Origin: Nannocystis sp. RBIL2
GTDB taxonomy: Bacteria > Myxococcota_A > Polyangia > Nannocystales > Nannocystaceae
Assembly: GCF_026626745.1 (NCBI RefSeq)
Contig: NZ_JAPNJW010000001.1
Span: 1,952,001 to 2,016,000 of the forward strand
Length of the DNA: 64,000 nt
Reading direction: 5' to 3'
The notes below the pieces were generated by a model that was not told where the DNA came from, searched no databases, and was given only the letters and a program-made list of their open reading frames with translations. Positions within the stretch are counted from its first letter, which is position 1. Every line of letters begins with the position of its first letter. The position numbers and the translations under genes are program-made. Of this stretch, positions 1-9,111 are shown piece by piece.

Positions 1-3000
1 ATCGCCCGCGTGCCCACGCCGCCGCGGCAGCTCGTCGACGTGCCCGAGGTCGTGTCGGCGCTGGTGATGCGGCTCCTGGCCAAGGCGCCCGAGGAGCGCT
101 ACCAGAGCGCCAGCGGCCTCGCGGCCGACCTGCGCGAGTGTCTGCGCCGACTCGACGCCGGCGGCGCCATCCCGGCCTTCCCGCTCGGGCGCCACGAGGG
201 GGCCGCCGCGCTGCGCCTGCCGCAGAAGCTCTACGGCCGCGACGACGAGCTGCAGACCCTGCTCGCCGCGTTCGCGCGGGTGCGCGGCGGCGCCAGCGAG
301 CTGCTGCTCGTCGCCGGTTACTCCGGCATCGGCAAGAGCGCCCTCGTCCACGAGCTGCACAAGACGATCGCCCGCGACGGCGGCACCTTCGTCGCCGGCA
401 AGTTCGACCAGCTGGCGCGCAACGCCCCCTACGCCCCGTTCGTGCAGGCCTTCCGCGACCTCCTGCGCCAGACCCTCGGCGAGGGCGGCGATCGCCTGGC
501 CCGCGTGCGCGACGACCTCCTGCGCGCCGCCGACGGCCACGCCCAGGTCCTCGTCGATCTGGTCCCCGAGCTCGCGCACGTGCTCGGGCCCCAGCCGCCC
601 GCGCCCGAGCTCGGGCCCACCGAGGCGCTCAACCGCTTCAACCGCCTGGTCGACGAATTCGTGCAGGCCTTCGCCGGCGGCGAGGCCGGCCCGCTGGTGC
701 TGTTCCTCGACGACCTGCAGTGGGCCGACCTCGCCTCGCTCAAGCTGCTGCAGCTGTGCTTGACCTCCCCCTCGCCGCGGCGGCTGCTGGTGGTCGGGGC
801 CTACCGCGACAACGAGGTCGGTCCGACGCACCCGCTGACCCTCGCCGCCGACGAGCTGCGCGGCAAGGGCCTCGCAGTCCATTCGCTCGCGCTCGGCCCG
901 CTCGCCCCGCAGCACGTCGGCGAGCTGCTCGCCGACGTGCTCGGCGGCACCGCCCTGCGCGCCATGCCGCTCGCGCAGGTCGTGTGGCGCAAGACCGACG
1001 GCAACCCGTTCTTCGTCGGCCTGTTCCTCCGCGGCCTCTATCAGGACGGCCTCCTCCACCCCGGCGCCGGCGACGGCGGCTTCACCTGGGACCTCGCCGC
1101 GATCGAGGCGCGCGAGGTCACCGCCAACGTCGTCGACTTCATGGGCCAGCGGCTGCGCCGCTGCGGCGAGGCGACCCAGCGGGCGCTGCGGCTCGCCGCC
1201 TGCATCGGCCACGAGTTCACCCTCGCCGCCCTCGCCACCATCTGCGGCGAATCACCCGAGGCGACCGCGGCCGCGCTGTGGGAGGCGCTCGAAGAGAACC
1301 TCGTCCTGCCCGACAGCAACGACTACCGATTCGTCCACCACGCCGCGCCCGCGCCCGCGCAGGACGGCGCCCTAGGGCTGAGCTACCACTTCGCCCACGA
1401 TCGCGTGCAGCAGGCCGCCTACGCGCTCGTCCCCGAGGATGAGCGGCCCGCCACGCACCTGCAGATCGGTCGGCTGCTGCTGGCGCGGCTCGGCGCCGAC
1501 CCGCGGCCCGACGAGCTGTTCGACGTCGTCGACCACCTGGGCCGCGGCCGCGAGCAGATGGTCGACCCGGACGAGCGGCGGCACGTCTCCGCGCTCGACC
1601 TCGTCGTCGGCCGCCACGCCAAGAGGTCCACCGCCTACGCGGCCGCGGCCCAGTACCTGCGCGTCGGCATCGAGCTGCTGGCCCCCGGCGCCTGGGATCA
1701 TGACTACGCCCACGCCTACGCCCTGCACTGCGAGCTCGCCGAGTGCGAGTCGCTGGCCGGCGCCTTCGAGCGGGCCGAGCAGCTGTTCGACGTCATTCAC
1801 GCCCGCGCGCGCGACCACGTCGATCGCGCCAACGTCTACATCCTGCAGATGCGCCTCTACCAGGTCGCCGGGCGCTACGACGCTGGCGTCGACCTCGGCG
1901 TGCGGGGCCTCGCCCTGTTCGGCGTCGAGCTGCCCGAGCAAGACGCCGCCCTGCAGAGCGCCATGAGCGACGAGGCCTCCGCGATCGCCGGCAACCTCGC
2001 CGGGCGCCCGATCCCCTCGCTGCTCGACGCCCCCCTGATGACCGACCCGACCCACCGCGCGATCCTCTCGCTGATGGTCGGCATCATGCCGTGCGCCTAC
2101 ATCGGCCGGCCGAAGGTGTTCCCGTACTTCGCGCTGCGGGCCGTCAACTTCTCGCTGCGCCACGGCAACGCCGAGGACTCGTGCTTCGCCTACAGCGTGT
2201 ACGGCTTCATGCTCGTCGCGGTGTTCGCCGACGCCGCCGCCGGCTACGCCTTCTCGGAGATGTCGATCCAGCTCAACGAGCGGTTCGGCAACACCAAGCT
2301 GCGCGGCACCCTGCTCCACCTGCACGGCGACCACATCAACTTCTGGCGCCGCCCGCTGCGCACCGACTTCCCGATCCTCGAGCAGGCCTTCCACGCCTGC
2401 GTGTCGGCCGGCGACCTCGTGTACGCCTCATTCCTGGCCTTCGAGACAGTCTGGCAGCACATCGAGGTCGGCGACCCGCTGAGCGACGCCCGCCGGGCGG
2501 CCGAGCGGTTCGCCGCGTTCGCGCGCGAGAGCAACAACGAGGCCGTCTATCAGACCATCCGCCTGCAGCAGCAATTCCTCGACAGCCTGGACGGCCGCGT
2601 CCGCCCCGGCACCCTGCTCGACAGCGACGACTTCGACGCCAGCGAGTGCCTCGCCGTCCTCGGCCGCGCCAGCTTCGGCTGCGGCATCGCCTTCCATCAC
2701 ATCATCCGCCTGATCCTGCTCTACACCTACGGCCGTCACGACGAGGCCCTGACCGCCGCCGCCGCCGCGCGCGAGGTCCTCGGCGCGGTGATGGCGATGC
2801 CGATCGAGGCGACCTTCCACCTCTACGAGGCGCTGGCAGTGTGCGCGCGCGCCCGCGTCGTCGACCCGAGCCAGGCGCTGGGCGACCGCGACCTGCTGCG
2901 CGACAGCATCTTCAAGCTCGCGCGCTGGGCCGACGACTGCCCCGACAACTTCGAGCACAAGTACCTGCTCGTGCGCGCCGAGGAGGCGCGCGTCACCGGT

Positions 3001-4353
3001 CGGCCGCTCGAGGCCGAGGAGCTGTACGACCAGGCGATCGCCTCGGCGCGGCGCCACGGCTTCACCCAGTACGAGGCCCTGGCCAACGCCCTGTGCGGCG
3101 AGTTCTACCGCGAGCGTCAGCGCCACGTCATCGCCCCGGTGTACATGCGGTCCGCTCACGACGGCTTCGTGCGCTGGGGCGCCTCGGCCAAGGCCGCCCT
3201 GATCGCCCGCGAGTTCCCGCAGGCGGCCACCGCCCCCTTCGCGCCGCCCGCTCCCGCGCCGGAGGACGGCGGCGGGGCCGACGGCGGGGCCGCGCTCGAT
3301 CTTACGACCGTGGTGCGGCTCGGCCAGGCGCTGGTCGGCGAGATCGAGCTCGACAAGCTGCTCGACCGGCTGGTCCGCATCGTCATGCAGAACGCCGGCG
3401 GCACGCGGGTGTACCTCCTGCTCGACCGCGACGGCGCGCTCGAGCTCGCGGCGGTCGCCGCGGCCGACAGCGACGTCGTCGAGGTCGTCCCCGGCACCCC
3501 GCTGGCGGCCCGGCCCGACGTCCCGGCCACCCTCGTGAATTACGTCGCTCGCACCCGCGAGGCGCTGGTCCTCGGCGACGTCGCCCGCGACGCCCGCTTC
3601 GCCGCCGACCCCGCGCTCGCGGCTCGCCAGGTCAAGTCGGTGCTGTGCCTCGCGCTCGCCCACCGCCGGCGCACCAGCGGCATCCTCGTCGTCGAGAACG
3701 ACCTGATCCGCGACGCCTTCAGCCGCGGCCGCGTCGAGCTGCTGCAGGTGCTGTGCGCCCAGGCGGTGACCGCCGTCGAGAACGCCCTGCTCTACCGCCA
3801 CGTCGTCGGCGCCAACGAGCGCCTCGAGGCCGACGTCGCCCAGCGCACCGCCGACTTGCAGGCCGCCAACGAGCGCCTGTCGGCCGAGCTCGGCGAGCGC
3901 GAACGGGCCGAGCAGGCCCGCGCCGCCATGCAGGAGGAGATGATCCGCCTGCAGCAGGCCATGCTCGCCGAGCTGTCGACGCCGATGATCCCGATCACCG
4001 ACGCGATCGTCGTCATGCCCCTCATCGGCACCCTCGACACCGCCCGCTGCGAGCACCTGCTGCACACCGCCCTCCAGGGCACCGAGGCCGGGCGCATGCG
4101 CGTCGTCATCTTCGACGTCACCGGCATGAAGGGCATCGACACCGGCGGCGCGATCGCCCTGATCCAGGCCGCCTCGGCGCTGCGCCTGCTCGGCGCCCGC
4201 ACGGTGCTGACCGGCGTCAACCCGGCGACGGCCTCGCTGCTGGTCGACCTCGGCATCGATCTGCGCGACATCGCGACGCACGGCACCTTGCAGGACGGCA
4301 TCGCCTTCGCCATGCGCCAGCTCGCCGGCAAGCCCCGCGGCGCCGCCCATTGA
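1..4353 (+). CDS. Ser/Thr kinase-AAA ATPase-GAF-STAS signalling protein (5' partial)
   Basis: The frame is open to the left edge, so the N-terminal part of the protein lies outside the window. The first ~55 residues look like the last helices of a Hanks-type kinase (LAKAPEERYQSASGL). An AAA_16-type ATPase follows, with Walker A GYSGIGKS near residue 112 and Walker B LVLFLDDLQWAD near 238, then a long helical TPR-like region (about 450-1080), a GAF domain (about 1100-1260), a coiled coil and a C-terminal STAS domain (about 1322-1443). This architecture is known from large bacterial kinase/ATPase sensor proteins, which usually end in a histidine kinase or adenylate cyclase. Here the output is an RsbR-like STAS module beginning ELSTPMIPI, with DVTG and IDTGG at the RsbR phospho-threonine positions. 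This suggests signalling through a stressosome-like partner switch rather than a His-Asp relay. The domain calls are firm; the pathway is inferred. Confidence 0.85.
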   Translation: MARVPTPPRQLVDVPEVVSALVMRLLAKAPEERYQSASGLAADLRECLRRLDAGGAIPAFPLGRHEGAAALRLPQKLYGRDDELQTLLAAFARVRGGASELLLVAGYSGIGKSALVHELHKTIARDGGTFVAGKFDQLARNAPYAPFVQAFRDLLRQTLGEGGDRLARVRDDLLRAADGHAQVLVDLVPELAHVLGPQPPAPELGPTEALNRFNRLVDEFVQAFAGGEAGPLVLFLDDLQWADLASLKLLQLCLTSPSPRRLLVVGAYRDNEVGPTHPLTLAADELRGKGLAVHSLALGPLAPQHVGELLADVLGGTALRAMPLAQVVWRKTDGNPFFVGLFLRGLYQDGLLHPGAGDGGFTWDLAAIEAREVTANVVDFMGQRLRRCGEATQRALRLAACIGHEFTLAALATICGESPEATAAALWEALEENLVLPDSNDYRFVHHAAPAPAQDGALGLSYHFAHDRVQQAAYALVPEDERPATHLQIGRLLLARLGADPRPDELFDVVDHLGRGREQMVDPDERRHVSALDLVVGRHAKRSTAYAAAAQYLRVGIELLAPGAWDHDYAHAYALHCELAECESLAGAFERAEQLFDVIHARARDHVDRANVYILQMRLYQVAGRYDAGVDLGVRGLALFGVELPEQDAALQSAMSDEASAIAGNLAGRPIPSLLDAPLMTDPTHRAILSLMVGIMPCAYIGRPKVFPYFALRAVNFSLRHGNAEDSCFAYSVYGFMLVAVFADAAAGYAFSEMSIQLNERFGNTKLRGTLLHLHGDHINFWRRPLRTDFPILEQAFHACVSAGDLVYASFLAFETVWQHIEVGDPLSDARRAAERFAAFARESNNEAVYQTIRLQQQFLDSLDGRVRPGTLLDSDDFDASECLAVLGRASFGCGIAFHHIIRLILLYTYGRHDEALTAAAAAREVLGAVMAMPIEATFHLYEALAVCARARVVDPSQALGDRDLLRDSIFKLARWADDCPDNFEHKYLLVRAEEARVTGRPLEAEELYDQAIASARRHGFTQYEALANALCGEFYRERQRHVIAPVYMRSAHDGFVRWGASAKAALIAREFPQAATAPFAPPAPAPEDGGGADGGAALDLTTVVRLGQALVGEIELDKLLDRLVRIVMQNAGGTRVYLLLDRDGALELAAVAAADSDVVEVVPGTPLAARPDVPATLVNYVARTREALVLGDVARDARFAADPALAARQVKSVLCLALAHRRRTSGILVVENDLIRDAFSRGRVELLQVLCAQAVTAVENALLYRHVVGANERLEADVAQRTADLQAANERLSAELGERERAEQARAAMQEEMIRLQQAMLAELSTPMIPITDAIVVMPLIGTLDTARCEHLLHTALQGTEAGRMRVVIFDVTGMKGIDTGGAIALIQAASALRLLGARTVLTGVNPATASLLVDLGIDLRDIATHGTLQDGIAFAMRQLAGKPRGAAH

Positions 4354-4357
4354 CTCG

Positions 4358-4399
4358 CATGTCTCATCGGACATGCCCAAATGAGCATGTCCCGAGGAT
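4358..4399. repeat. 14-bp-period hairpin repeat, locus 1
   Basis: Three units start with CATG at 4358, 4372 and 4386, exactly 14 bp apart; a degenerate CATC lies at 4400. It occupies the 64-bp gap between two convergent genes (kinase-STAS and LysR), so a bidirectional terminator role is plausible. Confidence 0.75.
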
Positions 4400-4417
4400 C
4401 ATCCGCTGATTCGGCCC

Positions 4418-5314
4418 TCAGCGCCCGCGATCGATCCGCAGCACCTCGATCACCGCCCGCAGCGCCGGCGTCACGTGGCGGCGGCTCGGCCAGTACAAAA
4501 AGCTCCCGGGGAACCGCGGGCACCAGTCGGCCAGCACCGGCACCAGCGCCCCCGCGGCCACCTGCGCCGCCACGTGGCTCTCGAGCGCGTAGGCCAGGCC
4601 GACCCCTGCGCGCGCCGCCTCGACGATCAGCTGCGGCTCGTTCGTCACCAGCGCGGACTCCATCGCCACGGTGAGCGCGCGTCCGTCCTTCTCGAGCTCC
4701 CACTTGTAGAGCACCCCGGACGAGTGGCGATAGCTCACCGCGCGGTGCTGGCGGAGCTCCTGCGGCGTCGTCGGCGGCGGATGCCGCGTGAAGTACTCCG
4801 GTGAGCCCACGATCGCCGCCCGCTCGTCGGGACCGATCCGCACCGACACCATGTCCTTGTCGACCAGGTCGCCGAGGCGCACCCCTGCGTCGAAGCGGTC
4901 GGCCACGATGTCGGCCAGCCGGTCGTCGGCCACGATCTCGAGCACCACCTGCGGGTACTTGCGCGTCAGCTCGGGCAGGCGCGGCGCCAGCAGACGCAGC
5001 GCCGCGTCGCGGTGGACCGTCAACCGCACCGAGCCGGCCGGCTCGTCGCGCAGCTCGGCCAGCCCGTCGACGGCCGCGGCCACCCCCTCCATCGCCGGCA
5101 CCAGCGTCGCCAGCAGGCGCTCGCCCGCGGCCGTGGGCGCCACGCTGCGGGTCGTGCGGTGGAGCAGGCGCAGGCCCAGGCGCTCCTCGAGCCCCGTCAT
5201 CGCGTGGCTGATCGCCGACGTCGACAGCCCGAGCCGCGAGGCCGCCTTGGTGAAGCTGCGCGCCTCGGCGACCGCCACGAACACCGCCAGGTCCGGCCAG
5301 TCCTCGCGCCTCAT
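4418..5314 (-). CDS. LysR family transcriptional regulator
   Basis: The 298-residue protein has the usual LysR length. It carries an N-terminal winged HTH (about residues 5-65, with FTKAASRLGLSTSAISHA followed by LEERLGLRLLHRTTR) and a C-terminal periplasmic-binding-like effector domain. The ATG start at 5314 is 86 bp from the divergently transcribed alcohol dehydrogenase. Divergent LysR regulators commonly control their neighbour in response to a small-molecule effector, so that dehydrogenase is the likely target. The effector cannot be told from sequence. The gene ends in a convergent gap that holds a hairpin repeat. Confidence 0.93.
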   Translation of the reverse strand: MRREDWPDLAVFVAVAEARSFTKAASRLGLSTSAISHAMTGLEERLGLRLLHRTTRSVAPTAAGERLLATLVPAMEGVAAAVDGLAELRDEPAGSVRLTVHRDAALRLLAPRLPELTRKYPQVVLEIVADDRLADIVADRFDAGVRLGDLVDKDMVSVRIGPDERAAIVGSPEYFTRHPPPTTPQELRQHRAVSYRHSSGVLYKWELEKDGRALTVAMESALVTNEPQLIVEAARAGVGLAYALESHVAAQVAAGALVPVLADWCPRFPGSFLYWPSRRHVTPALRAVIEVLRIDRGR

Positions 5315-5390
5315 TGTTGAACCTCGCTCATCGGCCCTTCCTGCCGGGCCTCTCTACTCGACCGCCGCCGCGGTGCCTAGCCTGGCGGCG

Positions 5391-5396
5391 AAGGAG
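5391..5396 (+). promoter_or_regulatory. Shine-Dalgarno AAGGAG for the alcohol dehydrogenase
   Basis: AAGGAG lies 4 bases upstream of the ATG at 5401. It fixes the start there rather than at earlier in-frame codons inside the LysR-ADH promoter region. Confidence 0.75.
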
Positions 5397-5400
5397 CCTC

Positions 5401-6453
5401 ATGCCCGAAGTCCGAGCCTACGCCGCGCAGTCGGCCACCAGCGGCCTCGCGCCGACCACCATCGTCCGCCGCGAGCCCCGCCCCGACGACGTCGTGATCG
5501 ACGTCGCGTATTGCGGGATCTGCCACACCGACCTGTCCCAGGTCCGCAACGAGTGGGGCGGCGCCGAATACCCCATGGTGCCCGGCCACGAGATCACCGG
5601 CATCGTCCGCGCCGTCGGCAGCGCGGTCACCGACCTCGCCGTCGGCGCGCGCGTCGGCGTCGGCTGCTTCGTCGACGGCGGCTGCTCGAAGGGCCGCTGC
5701 GACCGCGAGCACGAGCACCGCGACCTCGCCGACCTCGTCGCCACCTACAACGGCCGCGAGCACGACGGCGCCCCGACCTACGGCGGCTACTCGCGCTCGA
5801 TCGTCGTCAAGCGCCCCTACGTGCTGGAGCTCCCCGACGCCTTGCCGCTCGATGCCGCCGCTCCGCTGCTGTGCGCCGGCATCTCGCTCTACTCCCCGCT
5901 CGTCCACTGGCGCGTCGGCCCGGGCAGCAGGGTCGCAATCGTCGGCCTCGGCGGCCTCGGTCACCTCGGCGTCAAGCTGGCGCGCGCTTTCGGGGCCGAC
6001 GTCACCGTCCTGAGCCGCACCGACGCCAAGCGGGCCGACGCCCTCGCGCTCGGGGCTCACGACTATCACGCGACCTCCGATCCTGAGACCTTCGCGCGGC
6101 TGGCGGACCGATTCGACCTCGTGCTCGTCACCGTCGGCGCCACCCTCGACTGGAACGCCTACCTGCGGCTCCTGCGGCGGGAGGGCACCCTCGTGCTGAT
6201 CGGCATGCCCGACGCCCCCGGCAGCGTGCACGCCTTCGAGCTGCTGACCCAGCGCAAGTCGATCTCCGGCTCGGCCATCGGCAGCATCCCCGAGACCGCG
6301 CGCATGCTCGAATTCTGCGCCCGCCACGGCATCGCCGCCGACATCGAGCTCCTCCCGATCCAGGACCTCGCCGCCGCCTACGCCCGCCTGGGCCGCGGCG
6401 ACGTCCGCTACCGCTTCGTCATCGACATGCAGTCGCTGGACCGCGAGCCGTAG
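5401..6453 (+). CDS. Zinc-dependent alcohol dehydrogenase (YahK/CAD type)
   Basis: The 350-residue medium-chain dehydrogenase/reductase probably oxidises alcohols or reduces aldehydes with NAD(P)H in the cytoplasm. Catalytic zinc ligands are visible as C41 (GICHTDL), H63-E64 (PGHE) and C158 (LLCAG). The Rossmann motif GLGGLGHLG is at residues 182-190. The structural-zinc loop is odd. Family members normally have four spaced cysteines, but here only C89, C95 and C100 remain, followed by DREHEHRD where the fourth cysteine should be. The structural site is therefore degenerate or uses His. The gene is divergent from a LysR regulator that may control it. Confidence 0.9.
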   Translation: MPEVRAYAAQSATSGLAPTTIVRREPRPDDVVIDVAYCGICHTDLSQVRNEWGGAEYPMVPGHEITGIVRAVGSAVTDLAVGARVGVGCFVDGGCSKGRCDREHEHRDLADLVATYNGREHDGAPTYGGYSRSIVVKRPYVLELPDALPLDAAAPLLCAGISLYSPLVHWRVGPGSRVAIVGLGGLGHLGVKLARAFGADVTVLSRTDAKRADALALGAHDYHATSDPETFARLADRFDLVLVTVGATLDWNAYLRLLRREGTLVLIGMPDAPGSVHAFELLTQRKSISGSAIGSIPETARMLEFCARHGIAADIELLPIQDLAAAYARLGRGDVRYRFVIDMQSLDREP

Positions 6454-6464
6454 CGCCGCGCCGA

Positions 6465-6510
6465 AACGTCCGAACGGACATGCTCGTACGAACATGTCCG
6501 TTCAGTCATC
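6465..6510. terminator. 14-bp-period hairpin repeat, locus 2; strong inverted repeat between convergent genes
   Basis: GAACGGACATG (6472-6482) pairs perfectly with CATGTCCGTTC (6493-6503), and the loop contains the palindrome TCGTACGA. CATG cores sit at 6479 and 6493, 14 bp apart. The alcohol dehydrogenase and the DUF4403-like gene converge here, so this is a likely bidirectional terminator. Confidence 0.72.
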
Positions 6511-6545
6511 TCACTCGCCGCCCGCGCGACGCGGGCGGGCCACGC

Positions 6546-8234
6546 TCACGGCGTGTACGCGATGTCGAGCTTGCCGGCCAGGGCCACCGCCGCGTCGACC
6601 ACCCCGTCCTTCACGCTGAAGTTCTCGAGCTGGAAGTCGGTGAGCTCGCCGTTGACTTGCAGCTTGCCGGCCAGCACCCCGCCGAGCGCCTTCGTCACCG
6701 ACTCGGTGAGCGCGGCCGCCTTGGTGTCGAGCTTCCAGCGGGCCTTGTCGGCCACCAGCTTGCGCAGCGCCGCGTACTGCGACTGCGACAGCTTCTGCAG
6801 CTTCTCGTTGTCGGTGTCGACCGTGTAGTCGAAGTTCTCGATCGACAGCTCGCGCGCCCTCGGGTCCCACTCGAGGTCGCCCTGCAGCTTGAGCTCGCCG
6901 CGGAGCGCCCCGCCGACGCCGACCGCGAACGACAGGCGGTGCGGGTGCCGGCCCTCGAACGCGTCGACCAGCTTCACGTACGTGATCACGATGTCGGACG
7001 TGTTGCGGCCGTCGAGCTTGACGTTGGCGACGCGCTTGCTCAGCTCCTCGTTGAGCTGGCTGAGCGGCAGGTGCAGGCGCGACTTGAAGGCGAACCCGGG
7101 CGCACCGGTCACCGGCTCGAGCTTCGGCAGCGGCGTCGGCTTGACCGCCGGCTTGTCGCCGAGCTGGACCACCAGCTGACCGGCGAGGCCGAGGTCGACG
7201 CGGAGGTCGTCGCCGTCCATGCGCGGCTGCGACACCCCGATCGCCGTCGGCTTGGCGACCAGCCACGCCGGGGTCGAGCAGATCGCCCCCGCCTCGGTCG
7301 GGCAGCGGCCCTGACCGAGCTGCTGCAGCGACTGCGGCTGCTGCAGCGCCGTCCACAGCGTCTGCGCCTGCTTCTTCAGGTTGAGCTGCTTCTCGAACTG
7401 CGCGTCGGCCTGGTCCAGCGCCTGCTCGATCTTCGGCACCAGCTGCTTCTGCAGGTTCTTGTTGACCATCGGCGCGACGGTCTCCTTGGTGATGCACACC
7501 TTCGCCAGCGCCTTGACGCACACCTGCCCGCTCGGCGCCGGCCCGAAGTCGATGTCGTCGAGCTTCGCCTCGGCGGTCACGCGGAAGTCGTCCTGGATCT
7601 TGAAGTCGGCGTGGAACTTGGCCGCGACCCGCTGCGGCTCGGCCTTGGTGCCCCACGTCTCGCCCTTCGTGATCCAGATGACGCGCTTGCCGATCTTCGT
7701 CGACGCGCGCACGTCCGCCGCGTAGCGCACGTTCACGTTCACATCGAGCCGCCCGTCGTCGAACTTGGCCTTGATCGGGTCGCGCCAGACCGTGTAGCGG
7801 ACCTCGATCTTGGTCGCGGACTTCGGGTCGCTGACCACCTGCCAGTCCTGCGTGATGGTCTTCTGGATCAGGCTGTCGACCTTCTTCACCGACTCGTCGA
7901 ACGCGACGCGCAGCGGCACCACCATCTGGGTCCCCTCGCGCACGCTCGGCGGCGGCTCTTCCGGCTTCGGAGCCGGCCGCGGCGTGGGCGGCTTCGGCTG
8001 CGGCTTCGGCTTGGCCGGCTTGCCGGGGCCCGACGGCTTGGCGGGCTTCGGCGTCGGCTGCTTGGTCGGGGCCTGGCTCGACGGCTTCGGCTTCGGCTTC
8101 CCCTTCGCCGGCTTGGGCTTGCCCGCTGCGCCCCGCGGCGGCGAGCTCGGCCCTGAATACGGCACGCGAACGATGGTGCAGCTGCAGAGGAATGCGAGCA
8201 GCGTCGCGAAGGTGAGCTTGGGTGTCGGGAGCAT
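6546..8234 (-). CDS. DUF4403-like lipoprotein
   Basis: The 562-residue protein begins MLPTPKLTFATLLAFLCSC, a signal peptide ending in a lipobox, so it is likely lipidated and exported. A Lys/Pro-rich spacer (about residues 30-95) follows. The rest is a long beta-rich domain with paired lipid-binding-like segments (VPLRVAFDESVKKVDSLIQ; LHLPLSQLNEELSKRV), which matches my memory of the DUF4403 family. That family's function is unknown, and no catalytic motif is seen. I chose the ATG at 8234 because the signal peptide begins there; the open frame upstream of it is Arg/Ala-rich and noncoding in character. Confidence 0.75.
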   Translation of the reverse strand: MLPTPKLTFATLLAFLCSCTIVRVPYSGPSSPPRGAAGKPKPAKGKPKPKPSSQAPTKQPTPKPAKPSGPGKPAKPKPQPKPPTPRPAPKPEEPPPSVREGTQMVVPLRVAFDESVKKVDSLIQKTITQDWQVVSDPKSATKIEVRYTVWRDPIKAKFDDGRLDVNVNVRYAADVRASTKIGKRVIWITKGETWGTKAEPQRVAAKFHADFKIQDDFRVTAEAKLDDIDFGPAPSGQVCVKALAKVCITKETVAPMVNKNLQKQLVPKIEQALDQADAQFEKQLNLKKQAQTLWTALQQPQSLQQLGQGRCPTEAGAICSTPAWLVAKPTAIGVSQPRMDGDDLRVDLGLAGQLVVQLGDKPAVKPTPLPKLEPVTGAPGFAFKSRLHLPLSQLNEELSKRVANVKLDGRNTSDIVITYVKLVDAFEGRHPHRLSFAVGVGGALRGELKLQGDLEWDPRARELSIENFDYTVDTDNEKLQKLSQSQYAALRKLVADKARWKLDTKAAALTESVTKALGGVLAGKLQVNGELTDFQLENFSVKDGVVDAAVALAGKLDIAYTP

Positions 8235-9111
8235 CGTGCCGTCCTCAGACTCCGAAATCCGGGCGCGCTTCACCTCGCGCGGTCGCGGACCTCGGGCCGG
8301 CCGAGCATCGCCGGCACGGCCCCGCCAGGGAAGCCGTCCCGCACCGGCGCGCCATCGCCCCTGCCCCTCGCGCCCGCGTATGCGCGCCCGCAACCCCGCC
8401 ACGCCGCGTGGAGCCCTCCGGGCGCCCCAGCTCGCAAGCAGAGGCGCTCGCGCAGCAGGCGCCGGCCTCGGCCGGAGCATGCGGAGCACCCCGAACGCGC
8501 CGGGCACGCGGTGCTCGAGCTCGGCGCGACGCCAACGACCTGAGCGTGCTCACGCCGCGCACAGATCCGGCAAAGCGCGAGTTCGCGGCGAAGCGATCCG
8601 CCCCGCGCGGCCGAATCATGAACCCCTCGTCATCTCCCCCCTCTTCGACCTGTCTCTTCGACCACGTCGCTCCGCCCTCCGCGACCTGTCTCGGCGACCA
8701 GGTCGCACCGGCAGCCTCGACCTGTCTCCGCCGCGTTCGCGCCCCGACGGCCGTCCACGTGACGCGAGCCCGAGCTCGGCGCCGCGTGAGCGTCGGATGG
8801 CCGGCATTCGCGGCAAACACCGCGAGTCTCGCAATCACAGCACTCGCATCTCTCTCCCCGGTCGGCGACTGCGCAGTCTCGCTTCGACGCATCATTCGCC
8901 GCGCGCTCGAGCCTGCTGCATGTGCATCGATATCCCACGCGCGTGTTTTGCGCTCACCCCATTGTGGACACGCGTATCCGCGCCACCTCGCCTCGGCCGG
9001 CCCGCGCTCGATCGCCGTTATCTCGGCTTATCGCCGCGATACGCCCCGCTCGCGGCGATGCCCGCTCGCTTTTCGCGTGGCCGATGCCCTCGGCCGGGTC
9101 AGGGAAAAAAC
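8235..9111. other. Long intergenic region (877 bp) with an imperfect tandem repeat
   Basis: No gene is supported here. Open frames in this stretch are Arg/Ala/Pro-rich and lack homology or start context. It separates two divergent lipoprotein genes, so it should hold both promoters. The only structure seen is the 36-bp repeat at 8646-8753. The last 130 bp, before the Cys-rich gene, are less G+C-rich. Confidence 0.6.
8646..8753. repeat. 36-bp imperfect tandem repeat (CGACCTGTCTC)
   Basis: CGACCTGTCTC starts at 8646, 8682 and 8718, exactly 36 bp apart; the rest of each unit is less conserved. In the first two units CCTG is followed 14 bp later by CACG or CAGG, the same internal spacing as the GGACATGTCC hairpin family elsewhere. 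Read on the minus strand in one frame it would encode an RQVEEGGATWS-like 12-residue repeat, but no gene is otherwise supported. Confidence 0.65.

Noticed and set aside
8245..8895. A 216-codon minus-strand frame with an RQVEEGGATWS repeat
   Set aside because: The repeat is better explained as a 36-bp noncoding repeat; flanking sequence is random-looking and no start context exists.
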